Source of the DNA: CAWHMN01 sp051001135 | GTDB lineage: Bacteria > Acidobacteriota > Terriglobia > Terriglobales > Acidobacteriaceae | Reading direction: 5' to 3' | Assembly: GCA_051001135.1 (NCBI GenBank) | Contig: JBPCNO010000186.1 | Coordinates: 41,739 to 105,738 of the forward strand | DNA length: 64,000 bases | Shown here: piece by piece, positions 40,531-49,677 of the stretch | How positions within the stretch are numbered: position 1 is the stretch's first letter | Layout of the letters: each line of letters begins with the position of its first letter | Notes under the pieces: model-generated | Databases searched by the model: none | Told to the model about the DNA's origin: nothing | The model's input: the letters and a program-made list of their open reading frames with translations, nothing else | Made by a program: the position numbers and the translations under genes

Positions 40531-41088
40531 ATGGGTGATACTTCGCCGAGTACAGAGAACACGCACACTGCATCGGGGCAGATAGTCCGCGAGCGCATAG
40601 CGTTCATCGCGCTCGGCGCCAACCTGCCGTCGGTGATCGGCGAGCCAAGCGCGACCGTCCGCGCCGCCGTCAATGAGCTCGCAGCGCTGGGCGAGATTGT
40701 GGCGCGCTCATCGCTCTACTCGACCGAGCCCGTCGGGTACAAGGATCAGCCATCCTTCATCAATGCTGTGGTCGAGATGCGGACACCGCTCGCCCCGCAT
40801 GCGTTTCTGGATGGTCTGCTGGCCATCGAGAAGGCCTTCGGGCGCGACCGCCACCGGCAGATCGCCAAGGGTCCGCGCACACTCGATCTGGACCTGCTGC
40901 TGATCGACGACCTGGTCCTGGACACCGAGGCACTCACGCTGCCGCATCCCTCCATGCACGAACGCCGTTTCGTGCTGGAACCGCTGGCGGAGATTGCGCC
41001 TGAGTGGGTGCATCCGCTGCTCCGCCGCACCATGGCGGATCTGCTGTCGAGCTTGCCGGGTCAGACAGCTCCTAAGATCAGAGGTTGA
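40531..41088 (+). CDS. folK: 2-amino-4-hydroxy-6-hydroxymethyldihydropteridine pyrophosphokinase (HPPK)
   Basis: A 185-residue pterin pyrophosphokinase of folate synthesis. After a short N-terminal extension, AFIALGANLPS, SSLYSTEPVGYKDQPSFINAVVEM, the ATP/Mg loop FGRDRHRQIAKGPRTLDLDLLLIDD with the two catalytic Asp, and LPHPSMHERRFVLEPLAEIAP are all present. The ATG at 40531 follows GAGGAG by about 12 bases; the first 20 residues are not conserved and translation may begin later. It lies far from folC in this window. Confidence 0.95.
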   Translation: MGDTSPSTENTHTASGQIVRERIAFIALGANLPSVIGEPSATVRAAVNELAALGEIVARSSLYSTEPVGYKDQPSFINAVVEMRTPLAPHAFLDGLLAIEKAFGRDRHRQIAKGPRTLDLDLLLIDDLVLDTEALTLPHPSMHERRFVLEPLAEIAPEWVHPLLRRTMADLLSSLPGQTAPKIRG

Positions 41089-41401
41089 TCACACCGGGTG
41101 AATACGCCCTACCCGTTGCTGAACACTGTTCCGCTCAAGTTGCCGGACGGCAGCGGAAGGCGGCACGTTGCTGACGAACCTCGCATCCTGCAAAAGATAG
41201 AGCATGCCTCCGGGACCATAGGGACATGCGAAATATATCTTCTGGAATCTTCACTCCGCACGCTTCGTTCAGAATGACGGGGGTATTTGGGCGCGGACTA
41301 CACCCCAATGAGACCACTACGAGAAATCGGCATATAGGACGTGATGTGAGCGCATGATTCGCGATCTGAATCCTTGAAGCGCGCTGTGGAGTCCAAACGA
41401 T
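41089..41401. other. 313-bp spacer with one degenerate repeat
   Basis: It lies between convergent folK and the PP2C phosphatase. A reverse family B repeat (41249-41282) is the only recognisable element. A 60-codon minus-strand frame here reads through that repeat and is not credible. Confidence 0.6.
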
Positions 41402-42271
41402 CTAAACCGGTGAGGTCAGGAGAATCGGAGAGCTTTCCACGACGCGTGCAGAGGCGCAGAAACAGACGCTGACGATGGTGATGTCATCGTCCTGGCCGTG
41501 GGTGATGGCGGCCTGGGCGATGGTCTCGGGTGGAAGCGCGGAGAGCTGTGCGAGTCGGTCGAAGCCCAGAAGTTGGCCGTCGATGTTGCGGGCTTCGAGG
41601 ACTCCGTCTGTCAGGAAGGTAAGGTGGTCAGCGGGGCCCAGCTGCATAGCATGCACGTCGTACTGCGTGCCGGGAACGATGCCGAGCGGGACGGAGCCGG
41701 GCAGGTCGAGGGCGATGCCGTTGCGATAGGGCGGCAGGTGGCCGGCGTTGGCCACGAGCATCGCGCCATCGGGCCGGAGGTGTGCGGCGATGCAGGTGGC
41801 GAAGTGGCCGCCGGCGCGACCAAGCAGGCGGCCGTTGAGAGTCTGGAGGATGGCGGCGGGATCGAAGGTCTCATCGGCGCGGGTGCGGACGGCGCCCACA
41901 AGAACCGCAACCAGCATGGCGGCTGCAATGCCCTTGCCGGAGACGTCGCCGACGATGACCAGCAGCGAACCGTCACCGTGAGGGATCACCTGGAAGAAGT
42001 CCCCACCGACCGTGCGCGCGGGATGATACGCGGTCTCGACGGTGAAGAGAGACGAGGTGACGGGTTCAGGGATGAGGACGTGCTGCTGGAGCTCGCGGGC
42101 CTGCGCCAGTTCCTGTTCGACCGCCTGGCGTTCCAGCCGCTGGCTCACCTGCGAGCTGATAAAGCGTCGTGCGACCAGGGCGCCGACAACCAGTACCAGC
42201 AGGACCAGGGCGACATCCTTGACGCTGATCTGAATGCCGAAGGGAAAATGGATGTCCGAACATGAAACCAT
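41402..42271 (-). CDS. PP2C/SpoIIE-type serine/threonine phosphatase part of a two-frame sensor protein
   Basis: A 289-codon frame. From residue 11 it reads PFGIQISVKDVALVLL as one more membrane helix, then a coiled linker (QVSQRLERQAVEQELAQARELQQHV) and a SpoIIE domain (about 65-275) with GGDFFQV, GDVSGKGIAAAM, TDGVLEA and GQDDDITIV metal-site motifs, so phosphatase activity is likely. It overlaps the upstream sensor frame by 127 bases in the -1 frame. A shift at 42241-42247 would join the two into one protein of about 699 residues with a natural junction (SIFP-FGIQIS). Independent initiation at the ATG at 42271 is an alternative. Confidence 0.8.
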   Translation of the reverse strand: MVSCSDIHFPFGIQISVKDVALVLLVLVVGALVARRFISSQVSQRLERQAVEQELAQARELQQHVLIPEPVTSSLFTVETAYHPARTVGGDFFQVIPHGDGSLLVIVGDVSGKGIAAAMLVAVLVGAVRTRADETFDPAAILQTLNGRLLGRAGGHFATCIAAHLRPDGAMLVANAGHLPPYRNGIALDLPGSVPLGIVPGTQYDVHAMQLGPADHLTFLTDGVLEARNIDGQLLGFDRLAQLSALPPETIAQAAITHGQDDDITIVSVCFCASARVVESSPILLTSPV

Positions 42272-43500
42272 GTGAGCAGTTCGCCGCTTAACAGGCTTAT
42301 GGCGAGCAGGATAATCGGCGGCAGGGCGACCAGAGCGCCGGTGCGGTCCTTACTTGCGCCCTGCAGCAGCGCGACGAGGAGCATGATGCCGAGAGCCGCA
42401 TTGCATACTGTTCTCATCCCGACGATGAACAGAATAATCGGTGCAGGAGCATGCCCCGAAAACCTGAAGAAGATCGCGGTTAGGATAACCGCCAACCCAA
42501 GGGCGCTCAGCAGAAGATCCAGCCAACGATTTTGCGCGAGATGGAACCAGCTCCGCCAGAAGAGAATCCAGCAGACGAGACCGAGAACCTCGAGGCTTTG
42601 GAGTAAGACGTTCGCGCCCGCTTGCGTGAACGCATAAGAAAAGAACGCGGCAAGCAGAATGGCGGTGGGCATGGCGGTGAAGACCAGGCTGAGCGCGAGC
42701 CAAAGATAGGTTGAACCCGGGCGGTCGAGAATCCAGAGGCGGAACGCGCCAGCGGCCCCGATGAGCATAAGAAAGGCGACGAACATCGAAGTGATGACGC
42801 TGAGGATACGGCCGGTCGTCTCCTGCGCGCGGATCGACTCGATCTGCGCGTGCATCCCGGCAATCGGCGCCTGGTGCATGCCTCCGCTGTCCCCGGTGCT
42901 GCCGCTGACAAGCACGAAAGGCTCCATATAGAAGCGGACGGCGAGGAGAATGTCGCCGTGCGAGTCGGGCGCGGGAAGCTGGAAGGTGAGGGGCCGGGAG
43001 CGGTAACAATCGACGCCTCCGGGAGTGAAGTGGCCGAACTCTCCGATGTAACGGCCGTTGGCGAAGACTTGATAGGAGTCGTCGGTGTGATCCGGCATCT
43101 TGAGCCAGAGACGCTCGGACGAGTTGACCAGATGAAGGCGGAGGCGGTACCAGGCGAAACCGGAGAGATGGGGAAAGCCGCGGGCGGTCCAGCCCGTGAG
43201 ATAGCCGGCGGTTCCGTAGGCGGGATCCTTCACGACCGGCCTGGTATGGAGATCCATGTTCGACCAGGCTGCATCATCGAACGCGGGACTCGCCCAAAGC
43301 GGGCTGCCGTTTGCGTAGGGTGAGTCGCCGGGCGTGAATTTCCAGGGACCGGTCAGCGGGATAGAGGAGTTGCCGAGGCGGACCTCCGTGGGAGCAGGAA
43401 GGGCGGAAACAGAACGCTCGGCGGTACGGGCTGGTTGTGCGAGCGCGATGAGGCAGGCCAGACCTGACACCAGCGGCAGGAGAAGACGCGCTCTGCGCAT
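42145..43500 (-). CDS. Membrane sensor part (extracytoplasmic beta-sandwich plus 7TM) of a frameshifted PP2C protein
   Basis: A 451-codon frame with a signal peptide (LLLPLVSGLACLIALAQPARTA), a periplasmic jelly-roll-like domain (about 35-225; GPWKFTPGD, GYLTGWTARGFPHLSGFAWYRLRL) and about seven membrane helices (about 235-420), resembling 7TMR-DISM receptors. The last 30 residues (SAFRSASRMSPWSC) lose hydrophobic and family character, exactly where the -1 frame continues the expected helix. The most economical reading is one gene, 43500 to 41402, with either a one-base deletion, a sequencing error or a programmed -1 shift at TTTCCCT (42241-42247). It would sense an envelope signal and control a partner-switch or similar target by dephosphorylation (inference). 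Confidence 0.8.
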   Translation of the reverse strand: MRRARLLLPLVSGLACLIALAQPARTAERSVSALPAPTEVRLGNSSIPLTGPWKFTPGDSPYANGSPLWASPAFDDAAWSNMDLHTRPVVKDPAYGTAGYLTGWTARGFPHLSGFAWYRLRLHLVNSSERLWLKMPDHTDDSYQVFANGRYIGEFGHFTPGGVDCYRSRPLTFQLPAPDSHGDILLAVRFYMEPFVLVSGSTGDSGGMHQAPIAGMHAQIESIRAQETTGRILSVITSMFVAFLMLIGAAGAFRLWILDRPGSTYLWLALSLVFTAMPTAILLAAFFSYAFTQAGANVLLQSLEVLGLVCWILFWRSWFHLAQNRWLDLLLSALGLAVILTAIFFRFSGHAPAPIILFIVGMRTVCNAALGIMLLVALLQGASKDRTGALVALPPIILLAISLLSGELLTWFHVRTSIFPSAFRSASRMSPWSCWYWLSAPWSHDALSARR

Positions 43501-43631
43501 GGGTCAGAGACTAGCACGAGAGCTCGCGCTGATTGCAAAGAAGTTGTGCGACCAGAACCGGTTGAACTGGGGGCAGCCGCTATCGAGGATCCCCTTCGGC
43601 TAACGGGCAGACCGGAAGCTGAACGTCGGTT

Positions 43632-46082
43632 CTATTCCGCGCGAAGAGCCTCGATGGGATCGACCGCGGCTGCCCGGCGCGCGGGAATCAATCCGGCGAG
43701 TAGGCTGATGAGCGCCACGGTGAGTGCTGTGGCCAGAAGAATGAACCACTGGAGACCCTGAACGCCTTCAAGAATATTAGTGAGAACGCGGCCCACCTGC
43801 ATCGCGAGCAGCAGGCCGGCGGCGAGTCCCAGCGTTGTGACCATCAGGCTGCGTCGCAGCAAAAGAAGCATGACAGCCGAACGATCCGCGCCGACGGCAA
43901 TGCGGATGCCGATCTCGTGCGTCCGCTCGGTGACGAGATTTGCCATGACACCGAAGATGCCGATGGCGCAGAGAAGCAGGGCGATGCCAGCGTCCGCGCC
44001 CAACATGACGGCGACATACCAGAGCCCGATCAGCGCCGCGTGCAGGAACTGCTCGTAGGTTTCGGGCGCATCCATCGGCACCGTGCTATCCAGGGCCGCC
44101 AGGCTTCGCCGCACTGCCGGAGCAAGCGCCAGCGGATCTCCATCGGCACGCAGCAGATAGGTGCCGTCGGAGGCCGGAAACTGAGCGGAAGAGAGATAGA
44201 CCGCGGGCTGGGGCTTCTGGTCGACCCAAGCGTAAATGACATCCGCCACGACGCCCACGACGGTGGCCGGCGCTGTCAACTCCTGGTCTTTGCCGAGCTG
44301 GATGCTGTGACCGATGGGATCCTTGTCGCCGAAGTACTGCTGCGCCAGCCGCTCGCTGATGATGGCCACGCGCGGCGCATCCATGCCGTCAGCCGGGGAG
44401 AAGAGGCGTCCGCGCAGCAGCGAAAGACCCAGGCTGCGGAAGTAGCCCGGGCTGACCGTGAGGCGCTGGGTGCTCCGGGTCTGACCGGGGAGCGCAGGGT
44501 CGCCGGCGATGGTGAGGTCCTGCCACCATACGCCGGTGTTGTTATAGGGCAGCGCGGTGGTGAACTCAGCGTCGCGAACGCCCGGCACAGTCCGCAGACG
44601 GTCCAGGCTGTCGCGCAGGAAGGCGGCCTGCTGCACCGGTGTCGGGTAGTGAGCCTTGGGAAGATACGCATTGAAGATGAGCGCCTGGCGGGGAGCGAAC
44701 CGTGCGGTCGCGTGGAGCATGGTATACATGCTGGCCGCGATGCATGCTGCGCCGGCGACCAGAGCAGTGGCCACCATGATCTGTGCGCCCGCGAAGACGT
44801 TGCGCCATGTATGCGAGCGGCCCGACGCGCTGACGCTGCGGCTGCCGACCTTCAACTGCTCCACCAGATTGACGCGCATGCCGGCGAAGGCCGGGGCGAG
44901 GCCGGCGAGCAGACCCGCTGCCATGGCCACCGCTAAGGAGTAGGCGAAGGTGCGGAGACTGAGATGGATATCGCTCCAGCCGGCCAGAAATCGGCTGACC
45001 TGTGGCGGCATTGCCGCAACGATATAGTGCAAGGCAACGCGACCCAGCAGCAAGCCACCCAGGGCGCCGAGCATACTCTGCACCAGACTCTCGACCATAA
45101 GCTGGCGCAAGAGCCGCCGCCGTGACGATCCCAGCGCGGAGCGGACAGCCATCTCCGGGGCGCGCCGCAGGGTGCGGGCAAACTGCAGGTTGGAGATGTT
45201 GGCGCAGACCACCAACATGAGCAGCCACGTAGCTGCCAGGATGATGCGGGTAAACGTGGCCGTGAGATCTCCATTGATGGTTTCGACCAGACGCCGCACG
45301 CGCACCTTCCATCCCCGATTAGAGAGAGGATATCGCCGGGCGATGCCGGCAGCGATGGCGTTGAGTTCTTCGGCCGCGGCATCGGCGGTCACGGCCGTCC
45401 GCAGTCTGCCGGTCAGGGCATAGTCCCGAACGGTGCGGTCGTTCCGCTGCTGCGGCGAGAGTGCCAGCGGTAGCCAGAGATCGGTGAAGTCCACATGATC
45501 GAAGCTTTGCGGCATGATGCCGACGACCGTGTAGGGCCTTCCGTCCAGCACGATCGGCTTACCGATCGCATCGGACCGGCTGCCGAAGTGGGACTGCCAG
45601 AAGGCATGCGTCAGGACCGCTTCGCCATCGCGGCCGGGCTGGTCCTCTCCGGCAGCGAAGGTGCGGCCGAGCATCGGCTGTATGCTGAACAACTCGAACA
45701 GGTTGCTGGTCGCGCGTGTGGCTTGCACGTGTTCCGATTGCCCACTCCGGGTGAGGGTCAGGTAGGACCCGGCGCGCGCGGCGAGCTGGGAAAAGGCGTG
45801 GCTCTGCTGCCGGTAATCCTGATAATCGGCGAAGCTGACGGCCTGGGGATGCTCCGTGCCGCGCTGCTCCGCCACGGTGACAACGCGATCCATCTGCGGG
45901 ACGGCAAGCGGTCGCAGCACCAGCGCATCCATCACGCTGAAGACGGCGGTGTTCGCGGCGATTCCCAGGGCGAAGGTGGCGACGATGGTTACGGCAAAAA
46001 GCGGGGACCGGCGCAGTTGCCGGAGCGCGAATTGCAGGTCGTGCGCGAAGTCCTGAAGCAGCTTGGATGGCAGAGTTGGCAT
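43632..46082 (-). CDS. ABC transporter permease, acidobacterial orphan (duplicated FtsX/MacB) type
   Basis: An 816-residue inner-membrane protein of the same family as 11673-14096. It opens DLQFALRQLRRSPLFAVTIV with the first helix TFALGIGIAANTAVFSV-like at about 27-45, and has two MacB cores and two FtsX domains (SSRRRLLRQLMVESLVQSMLG near 315, LVTERTHEIGIRIAVGADRS near 720), ending LIPARRAAAVDPIEALRAE. I start at the ATG at 46082 preceded by GCGGAG; a longer frame to 46190 adds an unconserved leader. No ATPase or regulator gene is adjacent. A perfect TGTCC-N6-GGACA palindrome lies 111 bases upstream. Confidence 0.94.
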   Translation of the reverse strand: MPTLPSKLLQDFAHDLQFALRQLRRSPLFAVTIVATFALGIAANTAVFSVMDALVLRPLAVPQMDRVVTVAEQRGTEHPQAVSFADYQDYRQQSHAFSQLAARAGSYLTLTRSGQSEHVQATRATSNLFELFSIQPMLGRTFAAGEDQPGRDGEAVLTHAFWQSHFGSRSDAIGKPIVLDGRPYTVVGIMPQSFDHVDFTDLWLPLALSPQQRNDRTVRDYALTGRLRTAVTADAAAEELNAIAAGIARRYPLSNRGWKVRVRRLVETINGDLTATFTRIILAATWLLMLVVCANISNLQFARTLRRAPEMAVRSALGSSRRRLLRQLMVESLVQSMLGALGGLLLGRVALHYIVAAMPPQVSRFLAGWSDIHLSLRTFAYSLAVAMAAGLLAGLAPAFAGMRVNLVEQLKVGSRSVSASGRSHTWRNVFAGAQIMVATALVAGAACIAASMYTMLHATARFAPRQALIFNAYLPKAHYPTPVQQAAFLRDSLDRLRTVPGVRDAEFTTALPYNNTGVWWQDLTIAGDPALPGQTRSTQRLTVSPGYFRSLGLSLLRGRLFSPADGMDAPRVAIISERLAQQYFGDKDPIGHSIQLGKDQELTAPATVVGVVADVIYAWVDQKPQPAVYLSSAQFPASDGTYLLRADGDPLALAPAVRRSLAALDSTVPMDAPETYEQFLHAALIGLWYVAVMLGADAGIALLLCAIGIFGVMANLVTERTHEIGIRIAVGADRSAVMLLLLRRSLMVTTLGLAAGLLLAMQVGRVLTNILEGVQGLQWFILLATALTVALISLLAGLIPARRAAAVDPIEALRAE

Positions 46083-46454
46083 GATGCGCTCCGCCGCAGT
46101 GTGTGCACGTTGGTGACCAACGGCTACCATCCCGAAAATCAATGCACTGCTGACCTTCAACGGGCGGGCATGGCTTGTAAATCGGCCCAAGCTGTCCGAT
46201 TACGGACACAGAAAGAGCGGATGTGGACAGGTGCCGCATGGATCGCACGATCATTGTCATGAGAATGGGCTCGATCAGCGATCGAGTTTGCCTGATGGGA
46301 GATCTCCGAAGGCCGGCGTTCGGAGCCGGGCCGGACTATCGGGGGTAGCGGGCGCTTTTCTCGGCTGCGCCGGTGAGCTCATTGTCTATTTTGCGGTCCC
46401 CGGACGACTATCTGTCGAACGGGGAGATACACCGCAGCCAGTGAGGAGAAAACG
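46083..46454. other. 372-bp divergent spacer upstream of permease and YCII genes
   Basis: It contains the palindrome at 46193-46208 and a weak GG-N10-GC element on the minus strand at 46104-46119 (TGGTCA-CCAAC-GTGCA). Nothing else recognisable and no coding frame. Confidence 0.6.
46193..46208. promoter_or_regulatory. Perfect palindrome TGTCC-N6-GGACA
   Basis: TGTCC GATTAC GGACA, extended to TGTCCG-ATTA-CGGACA, lies 111 bases upstream of the permease ATG. The same arms and spacer length occur upstream of the other two permease operons in the window. Confidence 0.55.
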
Positions 46455-46811
46455 ATGAAGTACCTGTGCTTGATCTCATTTGAAGAGAATAGGCTGGAGG
46501 CTTTGTCCAAGAGCGAATTGGAGGCCCTGGATAACGCGAGTTTGGCGTACAACGAAGAGCTGCGGAAGAGCGGCCACTTCATTACGGCGGAGGCGCTTGA
46601 ATCAGTTAGCGCCTCCACGACCGTTCGCAACCGGAAGGGCAAGGTATCCATCACCGACGGCCCCTTCGCCGAGACCAAGGAGCAAGTGGGCGGGTTCATC
46701 CTCATAGACGCCAAAGACCTCAACGAGGCCATCCAGATAGCGTCGAAGATCCCGGTGGCATCTCTCGGCGGCGTCGAAGTGCGGCCAATCAAGGAATTGA
46801 AACAGCCATAG
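46455..46811 (+). CDS. YCII-related (DGPF domain) protein
   Basis: A 118-residue cytoplasmic protein of the DGPF/YCII family: it begins MKYLCLISFEE, has the SITDGPFAETKEQVGGFILIDAKDLNEAIQ core with the DGPF motif (about 69-72), and ends EVRPIKEL. A ferredoxin-like fold is expected. GAGGAG precedes the ATG. In many genomes such proteins are encoded next to ECF sigma factors of the SigJ/RpoE-like 'YCII' group; none is seen here. The following short frame is probably part of the same transcript. Confidence 0.9.
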   Translation: MKYLCLISFEENRLEALSKSELEALDNASLAYNEELRKSGHFITAEALESVSASTTVRNRKGKVSITDGPFAETKEQVGGFILIDAKDLNEAIQIASKIPVASLGGVEVRPIKELKQP

Positions 46812-46825
46812 CCAGGGAGGATCGA

Positions 46826-47065
46826 ATGTGTCGAACGTGCTTTGGCGTGCTTTGGCGCGATTGCGGATATTCAGCTATCAATGAAGTCCAGATTCGCGCG
46901 CTCATCGAGGATCGGATCCATGCAATCCGCGCCAAAGACGTCGAGCAGGCTACGGCGAACATCGCACCGGATATCCTGTCTGCCGAAAGGTCATTCATCC
47001 ATTCAGCTATCTCGAACAAGGTCTGCGGTCCCAAGGGGAAGAGAGTGCCGGTGACCGCAGACTAG
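46826..47065 (+). pseudogene. Truncated SnoaL/NTF2-like (ketosteroid-isomerase fold) gene
   Basis: A 79-codon frame starts behind GGGAGG. Residues about 20-52 (EVQIRALIEDRIHAIRAKDVEQATANIAPDILS) match the first helices of DUF4440/SnoaL-like proteins common beside YCII genes, but the frame then departs from the family and stops at less than half the usual 130-150 residues; the beta-sheet that forms the pocket is missing. I infer a deletion of the 3' part. A translated short protein cannot be excluded. Confidence 0.6.
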
Positions 47066-47297
47066 CGGAGAATTACCAGATAGCGTGAATCCTAAGCCTG
47101 CATCCGGGTTCTGATTGTCATTGAATTGTCAGGAGTTTGTAACTTGTATCTCAGGCTGGGTTTCAAGTGAACGCCCACCCAGTCTTCGCGATTATTCTTA
47201 CTGTGCTCTCATCCCGGCTTGGCAATCAACAGTACACTTGATCTCCGAGGTTTAGCCGGCGCTGCGTAGAGCGTTAGTTCAGTTCGCGGAGTTTAGA

Positions 47298-49529
47298 ATG
47301 TGGAGTCTCGATGAGCGGGGTCGCAGCGATTTAGCTGGCAAGTTAAAGTCGAGTCCGCTCTTCGTGAGCTTTCGATCGCAGTTTCCGTCAATAGAAACGG
47401 CCTGCCTTGTAGTCCTTGCCGGCCTGCTGATCTGGAAGGGAATCTTTCCCGCCTGGCGAGCACTCAATACAGATTTTCCGAACTACTATCTTGTCGCCCG
47501 GCTCACGCGGGAGGGATATAGCCTCAATCGGATCTACGATTGGGTCTGGCTCCAGAGAATAAAAGATCACTGGGGATTGGATCAGGACCTGGTGGGCTTC
47601 GCTGGGCTCACACCATTTTCAGCCCTGCCCGTTCTGCCGCTTTCATTCTATTCGGCCATCGTAGCCAAGCGGCTGTGGATCGTCGCCAACATACTCTTCT
47701 TAAGTGGGACAGTTGAGTCCCTGAGTCGCGTGACGAGCCTTGGCAGGCGGCGCATCTGGATACTCTGCCTGCTTGCGATCTCTCCCCTGCGTACGAGCTT
47801 CTTGTATGGCCAGATGCACCTGCTTGTTCTTCTTCTGCTCGCCCTGGCCTATTTGTTTCATCGACGAGGCCGGCCTATCGCATGTGGAGCTTGCTTGAGC
47901 ATCGCGGGTGTCTTGAAGGTCTATCCGCTGCTGTTCGGAGCTTATTTCTTGTGGAAAGGACGAAGACGTGAAGTACTCGCGATGTTCTGTTCAACACTTC
48001 TATTGCTAGGCATCGGCTGGGCGTGTATGGGTGGCCCTGTAATTCACACATATCTGACTGAGGTCCTCCCCCGCAGCCTTCAAGGCGAAGTGCTGGATCC
48101 TTACAGCGCCCGGGCCGCGTCCGGCGCGGCGTTCTTCCATCGATTGTTTATCTTCGAACCCCAGTTGAATCCCATGCCAGCGCTCAACTCTCCCTTGCTC
48201 TATGCGATGCTCTATCCGCTATGGCAAATAGCTGTGCTGCTTCCGCTGTTTTCAAGTATCAGCCCAGGATCTCGCCGACCGGACACAGAGCAGCTTGAAT
48301 GGGCGGCAGTCATCTTTTCGCTGCTGGTTTTATCGCCCGTGCCGGCGAGCTATCACTTCGTTGTCATGAGCTTCTCTGTCGTGCTGCTCGTTGACGTGCT
48401 CGCGCGGCGGCAAGAGCGTGGCCGCGTGGCTATTGTTCTGGCGCTCTATCTCTCCGTCAGCATGATAGAGTTTTCGCCCGTCGCAGCGACTGATAGGTTC
48501 TCCCTCCTGACGCTGTTGGCGTTTGCGCGATTGTGGATTGAGATGCTGCTGTGGGTATTCTTCGTTCTCTGCTTGCGTCGTAAGTACGCACCGCTACGAG
48601 TTTTCAGGAGCAGCCGACGGGCATGGCTACTTGGGCTTTCTTTGGCTTTATGGATAGCTGGATTCGTCGGCTATCGCCGCCACTTCGCGTACCTCGAGCA
48701 AGACATCAGCAGACGAATGCCCCTCCAGGCACACACTTATCTCGCGACCGGATTGCGCGCGCAATCGGACGGCTATCTGTTCACGGCGATGGTGCCGGGC
48801 GGATACCACGTTCTTGATCAAAGAGGGAGCGAAGTACGAGCGGATAATCAAAAAGAAGACCGTGCGGACCAACTGTCGTTTGCCATCGGAGAGAGTTACC
48901 CCTTCACGTTGCTGGAATTAGCGGATACGACCGGTTCACGCATCGTTGCCGCGCGCTCGACGACAGCGAATCTAGAAAACGCGCCTCGAAGTTGGCGTCA
49001 ACTCCCGAATGCGGAGAGTCCTGCTATCTCCCCGGACGGAGCCACGGTGGCGTTCATCCGAGAAGAGCGAGGTAAGGGTGAGCTTTGGTTAGCCGGTGTC
49101 CAGACTGAATCTGGCGGCGCGAGCATGGCGAAACCACCTGCTCAAATCGTTGCGAATACCTACGATGTTCGCGACGTAACGTTCGCATCGTCTGGAAGTA
49201 TTGTGTTCACCGCTAAGGTGGGCGGAAAGACGAGCATTTACAAGGTGACTCCCGGGAATCAGCCGAGCATGTTTCTCTCAGAGGACGATGATGTAGCGTC
49301 TCCTCAAATCTCCTCCGATGGCCGGCTGGTGGCATATAGAAGAATGGTGCACCGGCGGTGGCAATTAGCCACGCTAGATCTCGTCACTAATCAGAAGCGG
49401 TACCTCACCTCTGGAGACTGCAACGCATATAGCCCAACCTGGATGAACAGAAGGACCATTGGATATGCGACAGACTGCGGGCGGGGCCTGGGACTCACCG
49501 CTTTAGCCGAGGTCGAAGTCGGACCTTGA
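47298..49529 (+). CDS. GT87-type membrane glycosyltransferase fused to a TolB/PD40-like beta-propeller
   Basis: A 743-residue protein. Residues about 30-460 form a polytopic GT-C-like domain of the glycosyltransferase 87 (DUF2029) kind, with DFPNYYLVARL near 60 supplying the loop acidic residue, LYGQMHLLVLLLLALA, and GVLKVYPLLFGAYFLWKGRR as hallmark. Residues about 540-740 carry PD40/WD40-like blades (ESPAISPDGATVAFIRE, VASPQISSDGRLVAYRR, YSPTWMNRRTIGYAT) and should face the periplasm. GT87 enzymes use polyprenyl-phosphate mannose; the propeller may bind an acceptor or wall polymer (inference). GGAG precedes the ATG. Codon composition is less GC-rich than the flanking genes, hinting at transfer. 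Confidence 0.85.
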   Translation: MWSLDERGRSDLAGKLKSSPLFVSFRSQFPSIETACLVVLAGLLIWKGIFPAWRALNTDFPNYYLVARLTREGYSLNRIYDWVWLQRIKDHWGLDQDLVGFAGLTPFSALPVLPLSFYSAIVAKRLWIVANILFLSGTVESLSRVTSLGRRRIWILCLLAISPLRTSFLYGQMHLLVLLLLALAYLFHRRGRPIACGACLSIAGVLKVYPLLFGAYFLWKGRRREVLAMFCSTLLLLGIGWACMGGPVIHTYLTEVLPRSLQGEVLDPYSARAASGAAFFHRLFIFEPQLNPMPALNSPLLYAMLYPLWQIAVLLPLFSSISPGSRRPDTEQLEWAAVIFSLLVLSPVPASYHFVVMSFSVVLLVDVLARRQERGRVAIVLALYLSVSMIEFSPVAATDRFSLLTLLAFARLWIEMLLWVFFVLCLRRKYAPLRVFRSSRRAWLLGLSLALWIAGFVGYRRHFAYLEQDISRRMPLQAHTYLATGLRAQSDGYLFTAMVPGGYHVLDQRGSEVRADNQKEDRADQLSFAIGESYPFTLLELADTTGSRIVAARSTTANLENAPRSWRQLPNAESPAISPDGATVAFIREERGKGELWLAGVQTESGGASMAKPPAQIVANTYDVRDVTFASSGSIVFTAKVGGKTSIYKVTPGNQPSMFLSEDDDVASPQISSDGRLVAYRRMVHRRWQLATLDLVTNQKRYLTSGDCNAYSPTWMNRRTIGYATDCGRGLGLTALAEVEVGP

Positions 49530-49677
49530 AGTGTTCGGAGTTGAAGCAAGCGCGGCCTCGAGGCAGCCACGTAGCTCGGAAGAATACCTTCCTGGATAAC
49601 GGGTCGAATGGTACCGACTTACTCGCGAGTGCGCCCGAGACGACGACACTCGCCAGGCACGATACTACAATCGTCCA

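Noticed and set aside
41135..41317. A 60-codon minus-strand frame after folK
   Set aside because: It reads through a degenerate family B repeat and has no homologous-looking segment.
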